A stretch of 32,690 bases of DNA from Micromonospora deserti (GTDB lineage Bacteria; Actinomycetota; Actinomycetes; Mycobacteriales; Micromonosporaceae), in contig NZ_POUB01000041.1 of the NCBI RefSeq assembly GCF_003236335.1, positions 1-32,690 of the forward strand, in the 5' to 3' direction. Under the pieces are notes generated by a model. That model was not told where the DNA came from and did not search any database. It saw only the letters and a program-made list of their open reading frames with translations. The translations under genes and the position numbers were made by a program. Each line of letters begins with the position of its first letter. The stretch's first letter is position 1. Below, in pieces: positions 24,421 to 32,690 of this stretch.

Positions 24421-25155
24421 GTGTCCGCGCCGCTGTTCCTGGTCGAGTCGCTGCCCACCGCCGACGCCCTGACGCTCGACGGGCCCGAGGGGCACCACGC
24501 CGCCACCGTCCAGCGGTTGCGGGTCGGCGAGGAGCTGCTGCTCACCGACGGGCGGGGCGGCACTGCCGGCGCGGTGGTCACCGCGGTCGGCCGGGGCACC
24601 CTCGACCTGGCGGTCACCGCCCGCGGGTACGTCGACGCGCCCGTCCCGCGCCTGGTGGTGGTGCAGGGGATCGCCAAGGGGGATCGGGGCGAACTGGCCG
24701 TGCAGGCGATGACCGAGGTCGGGGTGGACGAGATCGTGCCGTGGGCCGCGTCCCGCTCCGTGGTGCAGTGGCGCGGCGACCGGGGCGTACGGGCCCGCGA
24801 GAAGTGGGTGGCGACCGCCCGGGAGGCCGCCAAGCAGGCCCGCCGGGCCTGGCTGCCGGTGGTGGCCGGGTCGCCGGACGAGTCCACCACCCGGGTGGCC
24901 CGGCGGATCGCCGGGGCCGGGGCCGCGTACCTGCTGCACGAGGCGGCCGACGACCGGCTGACCACCGTGGAGCTGCCGGCCACCGGCGAGATCGTGCTGG
25001 TCGTCGGCCCGGAGGGCGGCATCGCCGACAGCGAGCTGGACGCCTTGGCCGCCGCCGGCGCCCGTCCGGTCCGCCTCGGCCCGTCCGTGCTGCGCACCTC
25101 CACCGCCGGCGTGGCCGCCCTCGCGGTCCTCTCCGCCCGCCTCAACCGCTGGTAA
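24421..25155 (+). CDS. rsmE: 16S rRNA (uracil(1498)-N(3))-methyltransferase
   Basis: A 244-residue SPOUT-class methyltransferase that methylates U1498 of 16S rRNA in the decoding region of the 30S subunit, using S-adenosylmethionine. Seen: the N-terminal PUA-like domain (GPEGHHAATVQRLRVGEELLLTDGRGG), KGDRGELAVQAMTEVGVDEIVPW, REAAKQARRAWLP, and the knotted SAM-binding end LVVGPEGGIADSELDAL and LGPSVLRTSTAGVAAL. GTG 24421 is supported by the leaderless promoter and by the conserved start (SAPLFLV). Normal position after dnaJ in actinobacteria. Confidence 0.95.
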   Translation: MSAPLFLVESLPTADALTLDGPEGHHAATVQRLRVGEELLLTDGRGGTAGAVVTAVGRGTLDLAVTARGYVDAPVPRLVVVQGIAKGDRGELAVQAMTEVGVDEIVPWAASRSVVQWRGDRGVRAREKWVATAREAAKQARRAWLPVVAGSPDESTTRVARRIAGAGAAYLLHEAADDRLTTVELPATGEIVLVVGPEGGIADSELDALAAAGARPVRLGPSVLRTSTAGVAALAVLSARLNRW

Positions 25156-25212
25156 CTCACCCACCCCACCCCACGTTCGGCAGGGTCGGGTAGCGGGGGC
25201 TGGGGTAGCGCT

Positions 25213-25218
25213 TAGCAT
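25213..25218 (+). promoter_or_regulatory. -10 element of HIT gene (leaderless)
   Basis: TAGCAT, six bases before ATG 25225 and with no SD. Confidence 0.5.
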
Positions 25219-25224
25219 GCCCCG

Positions 25225-25584
25225 ATGGGAACCGATTGCCTGTTCTGCCGCATCGTCGCCGGGGAGATCCCGGCCACCGTCGTCCGGGAGACCCCCACCA
25301 CGCTCGCCTTCCGCGACATCGACCCGAAAGCCCCGGTGCACGTGCTGGTCATCCCGAAGGAGCACTACGCCGACGTGGCCACCCTCGCCGAGGGCGACCC
25401 GGGGCTCGCCGGCGAGGTGCTCGCCACGGCCGCCGCGGTGGCCGAGGACGAGGGGCTGCTCGGCGACGGTTTCCGGCTGATGTTCAACACCGGGGCGTAC
25501 GGCGGCCAGGAGGTCTTCCACGCGCACGCCCACCTGCTCGGTGGCGCGCCGCTCGGCCCGATGCTGGCTCGGAACGTCGCGTGA
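25225..25584 (+). CDS. HIT family protein (HINT-type nucleotide hydrolase)
   Basis: A 119-residue histidine triad protein, a small dimeric purine-nucleotide phosphoramidase/hydrolase. Seen: CLFC at residues 5-8 (a zinc site of many bacterial HINTs), IVAGEIPATVV, FRDIDPKAPVHVLVIPKEH, and the triad HAHAHLLGG (H99, H101, H103). Full length. In actinobacteria this gene typically follows rsmE and precedes phoH; here a serine hydrolase gene intervenes with a 4-base overlap. Confidence 0.95.
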   Translation: MGTDCLFCRIVAGEIPATVVRETPTTLAFRDIDPKAPVHVLVIPKEHYADVATLAEGDPGLAGEVLATAAAVAEDEGLLGDGFRLMFNTGAYGGQEVFHAHAHLLGGAPLGPMLARNVA

Positions 25585-26957
25585 CACCGGTGCCCGACCG
25601 GCTGTCCCGGATGGTGCGGCAGGTCCAGGCGCAGGCCCGGGTGCCGGCGGTGTCGGCCGCCCTGCACCGGGCGGACCGCCCGCTGTGGACCTGCACCGTC
25701 GGCGAAACGGGCAACGACACCGCGCTGGGACCGGAGACCGCGTTCCGGATCGGGTCGGTCACCAAGACGTTCACCGCCGTGCTGACCCTGCAGTGCCGCG
25801 ACGACGGCCTGCTCGACCTCGACGACCCGCTGGGCCGCCACCTGGACCTGCCGGCGCACGGCGAGCTGACGGTGCGCCGGCTGCTGTCGCACACCGCCGG
25901 CCTGCAACGCGAACCGCACGGCGACGTCTGGGACACCCTGCGCGCCCCGGACGCCGACGAGTTGGTCGCCGAGCTGGCCCGGGCCGAGCGGGTGCTGCCC
26001 CCGGGCCGGCGCTACCACTACTCCAACCTCGGCATGGCGCTGCTCGGCCGGCTGGTCGGGCAGCTGCGCGGCGGTACCTGGGCCGAGGTGCTCGCCGAGC
26101 GGGTGCTCGACCCGCTGGGGCTGACCGCCACCACGGTGACCCCCGGCCCGCGGGCAGCCACCGGTTTCCTGGTGGACGCGTACTCCGACGAGGCGCACCC
26201 GGAGCCGCCCACCGACTTCGGCGCGGTCGGGCCGGCCGCGCAGTTGTGGAGCACCGCGACCGACCTGGCCCGCTGGGCGGCGTTCCTGGCCGACCCGGCC
26301 GCGCTCGACCCGGCCGGCGCGGTGCTCGCCCCGGCCACCCTCGACGAGATGCGCTGGCCGGCGACGGTCACCGACGAGACGCTCTGGAGCGTCGGGTTCG
26401 GGCTCGGGCTGATCCTGGTCCCACAGGGCGATCGGGTCATGCACGTCGGCCACGACGGCGCGATGCCCGGCTTCCTGGCCGCCGCCTACGGCCGGCGGGG
26501 CGGTGACGGCACGGCCGGCGCGATGGGTGCCGCCTTGCTCGGCTCCTCCGGCACCGCCGCCGAGGTCTTCGACCTGCCGCACCGGCTGCTCGCCGCCGCG
26601 GCCGAGCACGACCCGGCCGACATCACGCCGTGGCGGCCCGGCCCGCCGGCCCCGGAGGGCGTACGCGGCCTGCTCGGCCGCTGGTGGGGTGAAGGCTTCG
26701 AGTACGTCTTCTCCTGGCACGAGGGGGCGCTGCGGGCCCGGGGCGCGGGCGACCCGCCCGGCAAGCCGCCGGCGGTCTTCGCGCCGCTGCCGGACCGGCC
26801 GGACGTGTTCCGGACGGTCGCCGGGCGGGAGGTGGGTGAGCTGCTCCGGCTGACCCGTGACGAGCGCGGCAGGGTGGTCCGGATGCACTGGGCGACCTAC
26901 CGGTTCACCCGTGCCCAGGAGACCTTCGACCGGTACGACTTCCGCACCGGAGGCTGA
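25581..26957 (+). CDS. serine hydrolase of the beta-lactamase/DD-peptidase-like family
   Basis: A 458-residue class C-type serine hydrolase. Seen: SVTK (S59, K62: nucleophile and base) in FRIGSVTKTFTAV, LLSHTAGL, YSN (Y147, N149) in RYHYSNLGMALLG, and a GHDG motif (HVGHDGAMPG) in the position of the third active-site element, followed by a C-terminal beta-rich extension (about 360-458). No signal peptide is visible, so it is probably cytosolic, unlike true resistance beta-lactamases; an esterase or peptidase role is more likely. GTG 25581 overlaps the HIT stop in GTGA. It is an insertion in an otherwise conserved HIT-phoH neighbourhood. Confidence 0.88.
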   Translation: MTPVPDRLSRMVRQVQAQARVPAVSAALHRADRPLWTCTVGETGNDTALGPETAFRIGSVTKTFTAVLTLQCRDDGLLDLDDPLGRHLDLPAHGELTVRRLLSHTAGLQREPHGDVWDTLRAPDADELVAELARAERVLPPGRRYHYSNLGMALLGRLVGQLRGGTWAEVLAERVLDPLGLTATTVTPGPRAATGFLVDAYSDEAHPEPPTDFGAVGPAAQLWSTATDLARWAAFLADPAALDPAGAVLAPATLDEMRWPATVTDETLWSVGFGLGLILVPQGDRVMHVGHDGAMPGFLAAAYGRRGGDGTAGAMGAALLGSSGTAAEVFDLPHRLLAAAAEHDPADITPWRPGPPAPEGVRGLLGRWWGEGFEYVFSWHEGALRARGAGDPPGKPPAVFAPLPDRPDVFRTVAGREVGELLRLTRDERGRVVRMHWATYRFTRAQETFDRYDFRTGG

Positions 26958-26966
26958 CCCGGGAGC

Positions 26967-26994
26967 GGGCGGGGCGGCGGGGGCCGCCCCGCCC
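26967..26994 (+). terminator. terminator after the serine hydrolase gene
   Basis: GGGCGGGGCGGC (26967-26978), loop GGGG, and GCCGCCCCGCCC (26983-26994) form a perfect 12-bp GC stem nine bases after the stop. No T tract. Confidence 0.85.
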
Positions 26995-27127
26995 GTCGGC
27001 GGGTCCGGCCCGGTGCCCGGATCGTGTTGCTCCGGGCGGTCTGCCCGGTCCGCGCCCCGCCCGGTCACCCGCGGTGCGATGCCCGCTACCCCCGGAAATG
27101 GGCGAGGTGCCGCCGCTGTTGAACCGA

Positions 27128-27133
27128 TACGAT
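27128..27133 (+). promoter_or_regulatory. -10 element of the phoH-era operon
   Basis: TACGAT fits TANNNT; transcription would start near 27140, giving a leader of about 50-75 bases. The -35 is unclear (TTGAAC at 27119 is too close). Confidence 0.4.
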
Positions 27134-27214
27134 GGAGGCAACGTCCGCACGCCGCGGCACCAGGCCCGGCGCCGAGATCGAGAGCAGGTGGCGCAGGGCC
27201 CCTCGGCCCGACCT

Positions 27215-28273
<1,059 letters not shown>

Positions 28274-28288
28274 ACCAGAGGAAGACAG

Positions 28289-28762
28289 TTGTCCATCGAG
28301 ATCGCCAACGAGTCCGGTGTCGAGGTCGACACCGACGCCGTGCTCGCCGTCGCCCGGCACGCCCTCGACGAGATGGGGGTCAACCCGCTCGCCGAGCTGT
28401 CCGTGCTGCTGGTCGACATCAACTACATGACCGAGCTCAACCATCGCTGGATGGGTGGCGAGGGCCCGACCGACGTGCTGGCCTTCCCCATGGACGAGGG
28501 CAGCGTCGACCATGGGCCGGGCGAGGCCACCGCGGCCGGCGGTGAGCCGGCGCTCCTCGGCGACATCGTGCTCTGCCCCGAGGTGGCGGCCAAGCAGGCG
28601 GCCACCGCCGGTCACTCCGCCGCCGACGAGCTGCACCTGCTCACCGTGCACGGGGTGCTGCACCTGCTCGGTTACGACCACGCCGAGCCGGAGGAGGAGC
28701 GGGAGATGTTCACGCTCCAGGCTCGACTGCTGGCCAGCTGGCGGTCGACCCGGTCCCGGTGA
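28289..28762 (+). CDS. ybeY: rRNA maturation endoribonuclease YbeY
   Basis: A 157-residue YbeY, a zinc-dependent endonuclease involved in 16S rRNA 3'-end processing and ribosome quality control. Seen: [18 protein letters not shown] (substrate channel), [15 protein letters not shown], and the zinc site [11 protein letters not shown] (three His). It starts with a rare TTG at 28289, six bases after GAGGAAG; no ATG or GTG in frame gives the conserved N-terminus (SIEIANESG). It lies between the PhoH gene and the CNNM gene, the standard order; it overlaps the next start in TGATG. Confidence 0.95.
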   Translation: MSIEIANESGVEVDTDAVLAVARHALDEMGVNPLAELSVLLVDINYMTELNHRWMGGEGPTDVLAFPMDEGSVDHGPGEATAAGGEPALLGDIVLCPEVAAKQAATAGHSAADELHLLTVHGVLHLLGYDHAEPEEEREMFTLQARLLASWRSTRSR

Positions 28763-30150
28763 TGTCCACCCCCGCGTCGGCCGCCGGCGCCGCCGGCCTA
28801 CCCGACCTGCAGCTCATCGTCTTCGCCGCCGGTCTGGTGGTGCTCGCCGGCCTGATCGCCATGACCGAGGCGGCCCTGGCCGCCGTCTCGCCCGCCCGGG
28901 CCGCCGAGCTGGCCCGGGACGGCGCCCGTGGCGCCCGCACCCTGCAGGCGGTCGCGGGCGACGTGGTCCGCCACCTCAACCTGCTGCTGCTGCTGCGGCT
29001 GCTCGCCGAACTGACCGCCACCACCCTGGTGGCCCTGGTCGCGGTGGACACCTTCGGCGCCGGCTGGCGGGCCGCGCTGATCACCGCCGGGGCGATGACC
29101 GTGGTCAGTTTCGTCGTGGTCGGGGTGGGGCCGCGCACCCTGGGCCGGCAGCACGCGTACGCGGTGGGCCGGGCGGTCGCGCCGCTGGTCCGCTGGCTGG
29201 GCCGGGCGCTCAACCCGCTCGCCTCGCTGTTGATCCTGATCGGCAACGCGGTCACCCCCGGGCGCGGCTTCCGGGAGGGGCCGTTCGCCACCCAGGTGGA
29301 GCTGCGCGAGCTGGTCGACCTGGCCGAGCAGCGCGGGGTCGTGGAGCACGGCGAACGGCAGATGATCCACTCCGTCTTCGCGCTGGGGGACACCATCGCC
29401 CGGGAGGTGATGGTGCCGCGTACCGAAATGGTGTGGATCGAGGAGCGCAAGACGCTCTCCCAGGCGCTGGCGCTCTTCCTGCGCTCCGGCTTCTCCCGCA
29501 TCCCGGTGATCGGCGAGAGCGTCGACGACGTGCTCGGCGTGCTCTACCTCAAGGACCTGATCCGGCGCACCCAGGGCGGCGCCCCGGAGGACCATCAGCT
29601 CCCGGTCGCCGAGCTGATGCGCCCGGCCACCTTCGTGCCGGAGTCCAAGCCCGTGGACGACCTGCTCTCGGAGATGCAGGCCGCCCGCAACCACCTGGTC
29701 ATCGTCGTCGACGAGTACGGCGGCACCGGCGGGCTGGTCACCATCGAGGACATCCTGGAGGAGATCGTCGGTGAGATCACCGACGAGTACGATGTCGAAC
29801 GCCCGCCGGTCGAGCGCCTGGCCGACGGAGCGGTGCGGGTCACCGCGCGGCTCCCGGTGGAGGATCTCGGCGAGCTGTTCGACACCGAGCTGCCCACCGA
29901 CGAGGTGGAGACGGTCGGCGGCCTGCTCGCGCAGTCCCTGGGCCGGGTGCCGATCCCGGGGGCGCAGGTCGAGGTGGCCGGCCTCCGGCTGATCGCCGAG
30001 GGCACCACCGGCCGACGCAACCGGATCGACACCGTGCTGGTGAGCCGGGTCGGTTCGGCCGACGCACAGGACAGCCCGGCCCGCGGCGTACCCGCCGAGC
30101 TCCGGGGCGACATCAACCGATCCGAGGAGAGGCAACCCGCCGATGCCTGA
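28762..30150 (+). CDS. hemolysin/CorC family transporter (CNNM, CBS domains)
   Basis: A 462-residue protein of the CNNM/CorC (HlyC) family, associated with magnesium export or homeostasis. Seen: an N-terminal DUF21 membrane domain with about four hydrophobic segments (residues 10-150), two CBS domains (from GDTIAREVMVPRTEMVWI through VDEYGGTGGLVTIEDILEEIVGEI, about 210-340), and the CorC_HlyC C-terminal domain (LPVEDLGELFDTELPTDEVETVGGLLAQSLGRVPIPG). ATG 28762 shares one base with the ybeY stop. The haemolysin name is historical and no toxin activity is implied. Confidence 0.92.
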   Translation: MSTPASAAGAAGLPDLQLIVFAAGLVVLAGLIAMTEAALAAVSPARAAELARDGARGARTLQAVAGDVVRHLNLLLLLRLLAELTATTLVALVAVDTFGAGWRAALITAGAMTVVSFVVVGVGPRTLGRQHAYAVGRAVAPLVRWLGRALNPLASLLILIGNAVTPGRGFREGPFATQVELRELVDLAEQRGVVEHGERQMIHSVFALGDTIAREVMVPRTEMVWIEERKTLSQALALFLRSGFSRIPVIGESVDDVLGVLYLKDLIRRTQGGAPEDHQLPVAELMRPATFVPESKPVDDLLSEMQAARNHLVIVVDEYGGTGGLVTIEDILEEIVGEITDEYDVERPPVERLADGAVRVTARLPVEDLGELFDTELPTDEVETVGGLLAQSLGRVPIPGAQVEVAGLRLIAEGTTGRRNRIDTVLVSRVGSADAQDSPARGVPAELRGDINRSEERQPADA

Positions 30151-30529
30151 GTCAGCCGCCGTACCGGCCACCCGGCCCACCCCGTCCGATCCGGCCGAGT
30201 TGAGCGCCGAGGACGGCAAGCTGGTCGTCCTGGCCCGGGGCGCGCGCGGCCGGGTGGGGGCGGTGGAGGGCGCGGCGGTACGCGACCAGGACGGCCGGAC
30301 GTACGCCGCGGCCAGCGTCTCGCTGCCGTCGCTGACGATCACCGCGTTGCAGCTGGCGGTCGCCTCCGCGGCGGCGGCCGGCGCGACCCGGCTGGAGGCC
30401 GCCGCGGTGGTGACCGAGGCGTCGACGCTCGACGGCGCCGGGCACGCCGCGGTGCGTGACCTCTCCGGCGACGCGCCGATCCACGTGGCCGCGCCGGACG
30501 GCACCGTCCTGGGCACGGTGACCGAGTGA
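30143..30529 (+). CDS. cytidine deaminase-like protein lacking zinc ligands
   Basis: A 128-residue protein occupying the place where actinobacterial genomes carry a gene usually named cytidine deaminase between CorC and era. The fold-like pattern is present (VGAVEGAAVRDQDGRTYAAASVSLPSLTITALQLAVASAAAAG), but there is no HAE/CAE motif and no cysteine at all, so the zinc catalytic centre of real cytidine deaminases is missing. The protein probably does not deaminate cytidine; it may be structural or bind a ligand. ATG 30143 overlaps the previous stop by 8 bases. From memory, related proteins in Streptomyces share the loss, so this is lineage-wide rather than local decay. Confidence 0.75.
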   Translation: MPESAAVPATRPTPSDPAELSAEDGKLVVLARGARGRVGAVEGAAVRDQDGRTYAAASVSLPSLTITALQLAVASAAAAGATRLEAAAVVTEASTLDGAGHAAVRDLSGDAPIHVAAPDGTVLGTVTE

Positions 30530-30575
30530 CCGGGCGGCACCGGGCCATCGCCGGCGGGCCGAGCGGGGCGGCGGC

Positions 30576-31472
30576 GTGAGCGACCTGGAGGAGCGTCCCT
30601 ACCGGGCCGGTTTCGCCTGCTTCGTCGGCCGGCCGAACGCGGGCAAGTCGACGCTGACCAACGCCATCGTCGGGCAGAAGATCGCGATCACCTCGAGCAA
30701 GCCACAGACCACCCGGCACGTCATCCGGGCCGTGCTGCACCGACCCGACTCGCAGCTCGTCCTCGTCGACACCCCGGGCCTGCACCGCCCCCGTACGCTG
30801 CTCGGCGAGCGCCTCAACGACCTGGTCCGGCAGACCTGGAGCGAGGTCGACGTGATCGGCCTCTGCATCCCGGCGGACGAGCCGGTCGGCCGCGGCGACC
30901 GGTTCATCAGCGGCGAGCTGTCCGGGCTGAAGGCCACCGTGCTGGCGGTGGTCACCAAGACCGACCTGGTGGACCGCAAGCGGCTGGCCGAGCAGCTGGT
31001 CGCGGTCAGCGAGCTGGGTGAGTTCGCCGAGGTCGTGCCGGTCAGCGCGGTCTCCGGGCACCAGGTGGACACCCTGGTCGACGTGATGACCCGTTATCTG
31101 CCGGAATCGCCGCAGCTCTACCCGGACGACATGCTCACCGACGACCCGGAGCAGGTGCTGGTGGCCGAGCTGATCCGGGAGGCCGCGCTGGAGGGCGTCC
31201 GCGACGAGCTGCCGCACTCCATCGCGGTGGTGGTCGAGGAGATGGTCCCCGAGGGCCAGTTGATGAAGATCTACGCCGACGTCTACGTCGAGCGCCCCAG
31301 CCAAAAGGCGATCGTGATCGGCCATCGGGCCAGCCGGCTCAAGAAGGTCGGCACCAGCGCGCGGCAGCAGATCGAGGAGCTGCTCGGCACCCGGGTCTAC
31401 CTCGACCTGCACGTGCGGGTGGCGAAGGACTGGCAGCGGGACCCGAAGCAGCTGCGCAAGCTCGGCTTCTGA
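30576..31472 (+). CDS. era: GTPase Era
   Basis: A 298-residue Ras-like GTPase that binds the 3' end of 16S rRNA during 30S assembly. Seen: G1 GRPNAGKST (residues 15-23), G2 region with the switch TSSKPQTTRH, G3 DTPGL, G4 TKTD, and the C-terminal KH domain (EEMVPEGQLMKIYADVYVERPSQKAIVIGHRASRLKKVGTSARQQIEELLG). GTG start 46 bases after the previous stop, with weak SD. Co-occurrence with ybeY and phoH reflects their shared role in rRNA maturation. Confidence 0.97.
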   Translation: MSDLEERPYRAGFACFVGRPNAGKSTLTNAIVGQKIAITSSKPQTTRHVIRAVLHRPDSQLVLVDTPGLHRPRTLLGERLNDLVRQTWSEVDVIGLCIPADEPVGRGDRFISGELSGLKATVLAVVTKTDLVDRKRLAEQLVAVSELGEFAEVVPVSAVSGHQVDTLVDVMTRYLPESPQLYPDDMLTDDPEQVLVAELIREAALEGVRDELPHSIAVVVEEMVPEGQLMKIYADVYVERPSQKAIVIGHRASRLKKVGTSARQQIEELLGTRVYLDLHVRVAKDWQRDPKQLRKLGF

Positions 31473-31475
31473 TGG

Positions 31476-31503
31476 CGCTCCTGGTCGATCCCGGCCAGGA
31501 GCG
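31476..31503 (+). terminator. era operon terminator-like hairpin
   Basis: CGCTCCTGG (31476-31484) and CCAGGAGCG (31495-31503) form a 9-bp stem with a 10-base loop, four bases after the era stop. No T tract. Confidence 0.6.
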
Positions 31504-31583
31504 GTCGGCCCCGGGGCCGCCGGGGCAAGATCGGACGATGCGGGTCCACAGTGGGTGATCCGTACCGGTCAGGCGTATGGACC

Positions 31584-31614
31584 TTGTCACGTTCGGCCGG
31601 GGTACTGGTAGTTT
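31584..31614 (+). promoter_or_regulatory. candidate promoter of the acyltransferase gene
   Basis: TTGTCA (31584-31589) and TAGTTT (31609-31614) are spaced 19 bp apart, slightly long. Transcription would start near 31621, just before the palindrome at 31632. Confidence 0.35.
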
Positions 31615-31631
31615 GCCACCACCCGGGCGGA

Positions 31632-31648
31632 GGGTAGGAAACCTACCC
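31632..31648. promoter_or_regulatory. palindromic operator-like site before the acyltransferase gene
   Basis: GGGTAGG-AAA-CCTACCC is a perfect 7-bp inverted repeat, 28 bases before ATG 31676 and just after the predicted transcription start. The position suits a repressor; it could also act as an RNA hairpin near the start codon. No regulator gene is in view. Confidence 0.55.
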
Positions 31649-31675
31649 CGTGCCCCCGGACCCAACTGCAGGCTG

Positions 31676-32690
31676 ATGCGAAACCGATACCTTGACCTGC
31701 TCCGCTTCCTGGCCATCGTCCGAGTCGTCGTCTACCACGTGACCGGGTGGGCGACCCTGACCCTCGTCTTCCCCGCGATGTCGGTGATGTTCGCGCTCGC
31801 CGGCTCATTGATGGCCGCCTCGCTGCACCGGTGGGGTTCGGGAGCGGTGCTGCGCCGGTTGCGCCGCCTGCTGCCGTCGTTGTGGGTGCTCGCCGCGGTC
31901 TTCGTGCCGGCCATGCTGCTCAGCGGGCTGCCGCTGACCCCGAAGGTGCTGCTCTGGCTCTTCCCGGTCGCCGATCCGCCAGCGAACAACTGGGGCGCGC
32001 TCGCGCTGAGCGTGATCTGGTATCTGCGCGACTACCTGTGGTTCGTGCTCGCCTCACCGGTCGTGTTCTGGTTGTTCCGGCGCGCCCCGGTGCCCACCCT
32101 GCTCGCCCCGTACGCCCTGCTGGCGACGGTTGAGGCGGGCCTGTTCCCGGCGGCACCGGTGGCGCTGCGCGAGTTCGGGCTCTATTTCGGCGCCTGGCTG
32201 CTCGGCTTCGCCCACCAGGCAGGGATGCTGCGCCGGCTGGCCAACCGGGTGCTGCTGCCGGTCGCGCTCACCCTCGCCGCGGCCGGCGGCGCCTGGATCG
32301 TCACCCACCCCGGCCCGCGCGGGTACGACCTCAACGACAACCACCTCGGCAACGCGCTCTGGTCGGCGGCCTTCATCCTGGTGCTGCTCGGCCGGGGGCC
32401 GGCGAGCGTGGCCTGGGTCGACCGCAGCGCCCTGTTCGGCCGGGTGGTGACCGTGTTCAACCGGCGGGCGCTCACCGTCTACCTGTGGCACATGCCGTTC
32501 GTGGTGGCGCTGACCCCGCTGGTGGACGTGGTGGGCTGGTCCCACCAGGACCCGCTGGGCCTGGCCATCCGGGTGGCGCTGGTCTTCGCGCTGGTCGGGG
32601 TGGTGACCGTCCTGGTCGGGTGGGTGGAGGATGTGGCGGCCCGCCGGCCACCGGAGTTGCTCCCCGGCGCCCCACCGGCCCCGTCCAGCC
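31676..32690 (+). CDS. acyltransferase 3 family membrane protein (partial, 3' end outside window)
   Basis: The frame from ATG 31676 stays open for 338 codons to the window edge, so the C-terminus is missing. It encodes a polytopic protein starting MRNRYLDLLRFLAIVRVVVYH, the Acyltransferase_3 N-terminus (Arg and His of the RxH-type active site near residues 16 and 21), with about ten hydrophobic segments, a loop DPPANNWGALALS, and YLWHMPF near residue 270, the late AT3 motif. Such enzymes O-acylate cell-envelope sugars or natural products. The N-terminal part lacks the longer LDGLRG form of OafB-type enzymes. No SD is evident; a palindrome precedes it. Family fairly sure, substrate unknown. 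Confidence 0.82.
   Translation, partial: MRNRYLDLLRFLAIVRVVVYHVTGWATLTLVFPAMSVMFALAGSLMAASLHRWGSGAVLRRLRRLLPSLWVLAAVFVPAMLLSGLPLTPKVLLWLFPVADPPANNWGALALSVIWYLRDYLWFVLASPVVFWLFRRAPVPTLLAPYALLATVEAGLFPAAPVALREFGLYFGAWLLGFAHQAGMLRRLANRVLLPVALTLAAAGGAWIVTHPGPRGYDLNDNHLGNALWSAAFILVLLGRGPASVAWVDRSALFGRVVTVFNRRALTVYLWHMPFVVALTPLVDVVGWSHQDPLGLAIRVALVFALVGVVTVLVGWVEDVAARRPPELLPGAPPAPSS

Noticed and set aside
22062..25169. Very long minus-strand open frame opposite hrcA, dnaJ and rsmE
   Set aside because: A shadow of three clear genes on the plus strand; low-complexity translation and no ribosome-binding site.
25581..26957. Secreted beta-lactamase
   Set aside because: SVTK and YSN motifs fit the superfamily, but there is no signal peptide and the C-terminal extension is like esterase/peptidase members.
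28762..30150. Haemolysin toxin
   Set aside because: DUF21 plus CBS plus CorC_HlyC architecture is that of a CNNM-type ion transporter; the toxin name is historical.

Overview
The window is about 32.7 kb of very GC-rich DNA. Third codon positions are nearly all G or C, GTG starts are frequent, and many genes appear to begin a few bases after a TANNNT-like -10 element, as on leaderless mRNAs. Gene content and order (comEA-comEC-holA, rpsT, lepA, hemW-hrcA-dnaJ-rsmE-HIT, phoH-ybeY-CNNM/CorC-deaminase-like-era) indicate the chromosome of an actinobacterium. The order and sequence style suggest Micromonosporaceae (Micromonospora or Salinispora type), but that assignment is inference from memory of the families, not a search.

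Layout. 1-930: a short-chain dehydrogenase. 930-1800: a small, compositionally different patch with a short GntR regulator on the minus strand, an operator-like 17-bp tandem repeat, a strong hairpin and a 63-residue Cys-containing protein. 1900-7050: comEA and comEC (DNA uptake), then holA (DNA polymerase III delta) coupled to a small membrane protein. 7200-9600: rpsT with terminator and promoter, three 35-bp tandem repeats, an aminoglycoside-phosphotransferase-like kinase, and a DUF4240 pair whose first copy is truncated. 9780-12830: lepA, then two tandem GlsB/YeaQ-type membrane proteins, each with its own stress-sigma-like promoter and terminator. 12970-16100: a three-gene sugar ABC importer without an ATPase gene. 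16190-19920: a MOSC protein, a phytanoyl-CoA dioxygenase-type protein, a lysozyme-like membrane-anchored protein and an enoyl-CoA hydratase family protein. 19938-25584: hemW, a DUF4870 protein with GYPPP repeats, hrcA with a CIRCE operator, dnaJ, rsmE and a HIT protein. 25581-26957: a serine hydrolase. 27190-31470: the phoH-ybeY-CNNM-deaminase-like-era operon. 31676 to the end: an acyltransferase-3 membrane protein cut by the window edge.

The backbone is housekeeping: DNA uptake, replication clamp loading, ribosome biogenesis and protein folding. Accessory genes are inserted between conserved neighbours, notably the block of about 8 kb between lepA and hemW. I found no tRNA, rRNA, CRISPR array, transposase or biosynthetic gene cluster, and no convincing new multi-gene system. 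The most unusual signals are a stretch of comEA (2137-2298) where codon-position GC bias is displaced in a way that fits the opposite strand, the GntR/operator/hairpin patch at 940-1614, the truncated-plus-intact DUF4240 pair, and the duplicated stress-type promoters of the GlsB pair.
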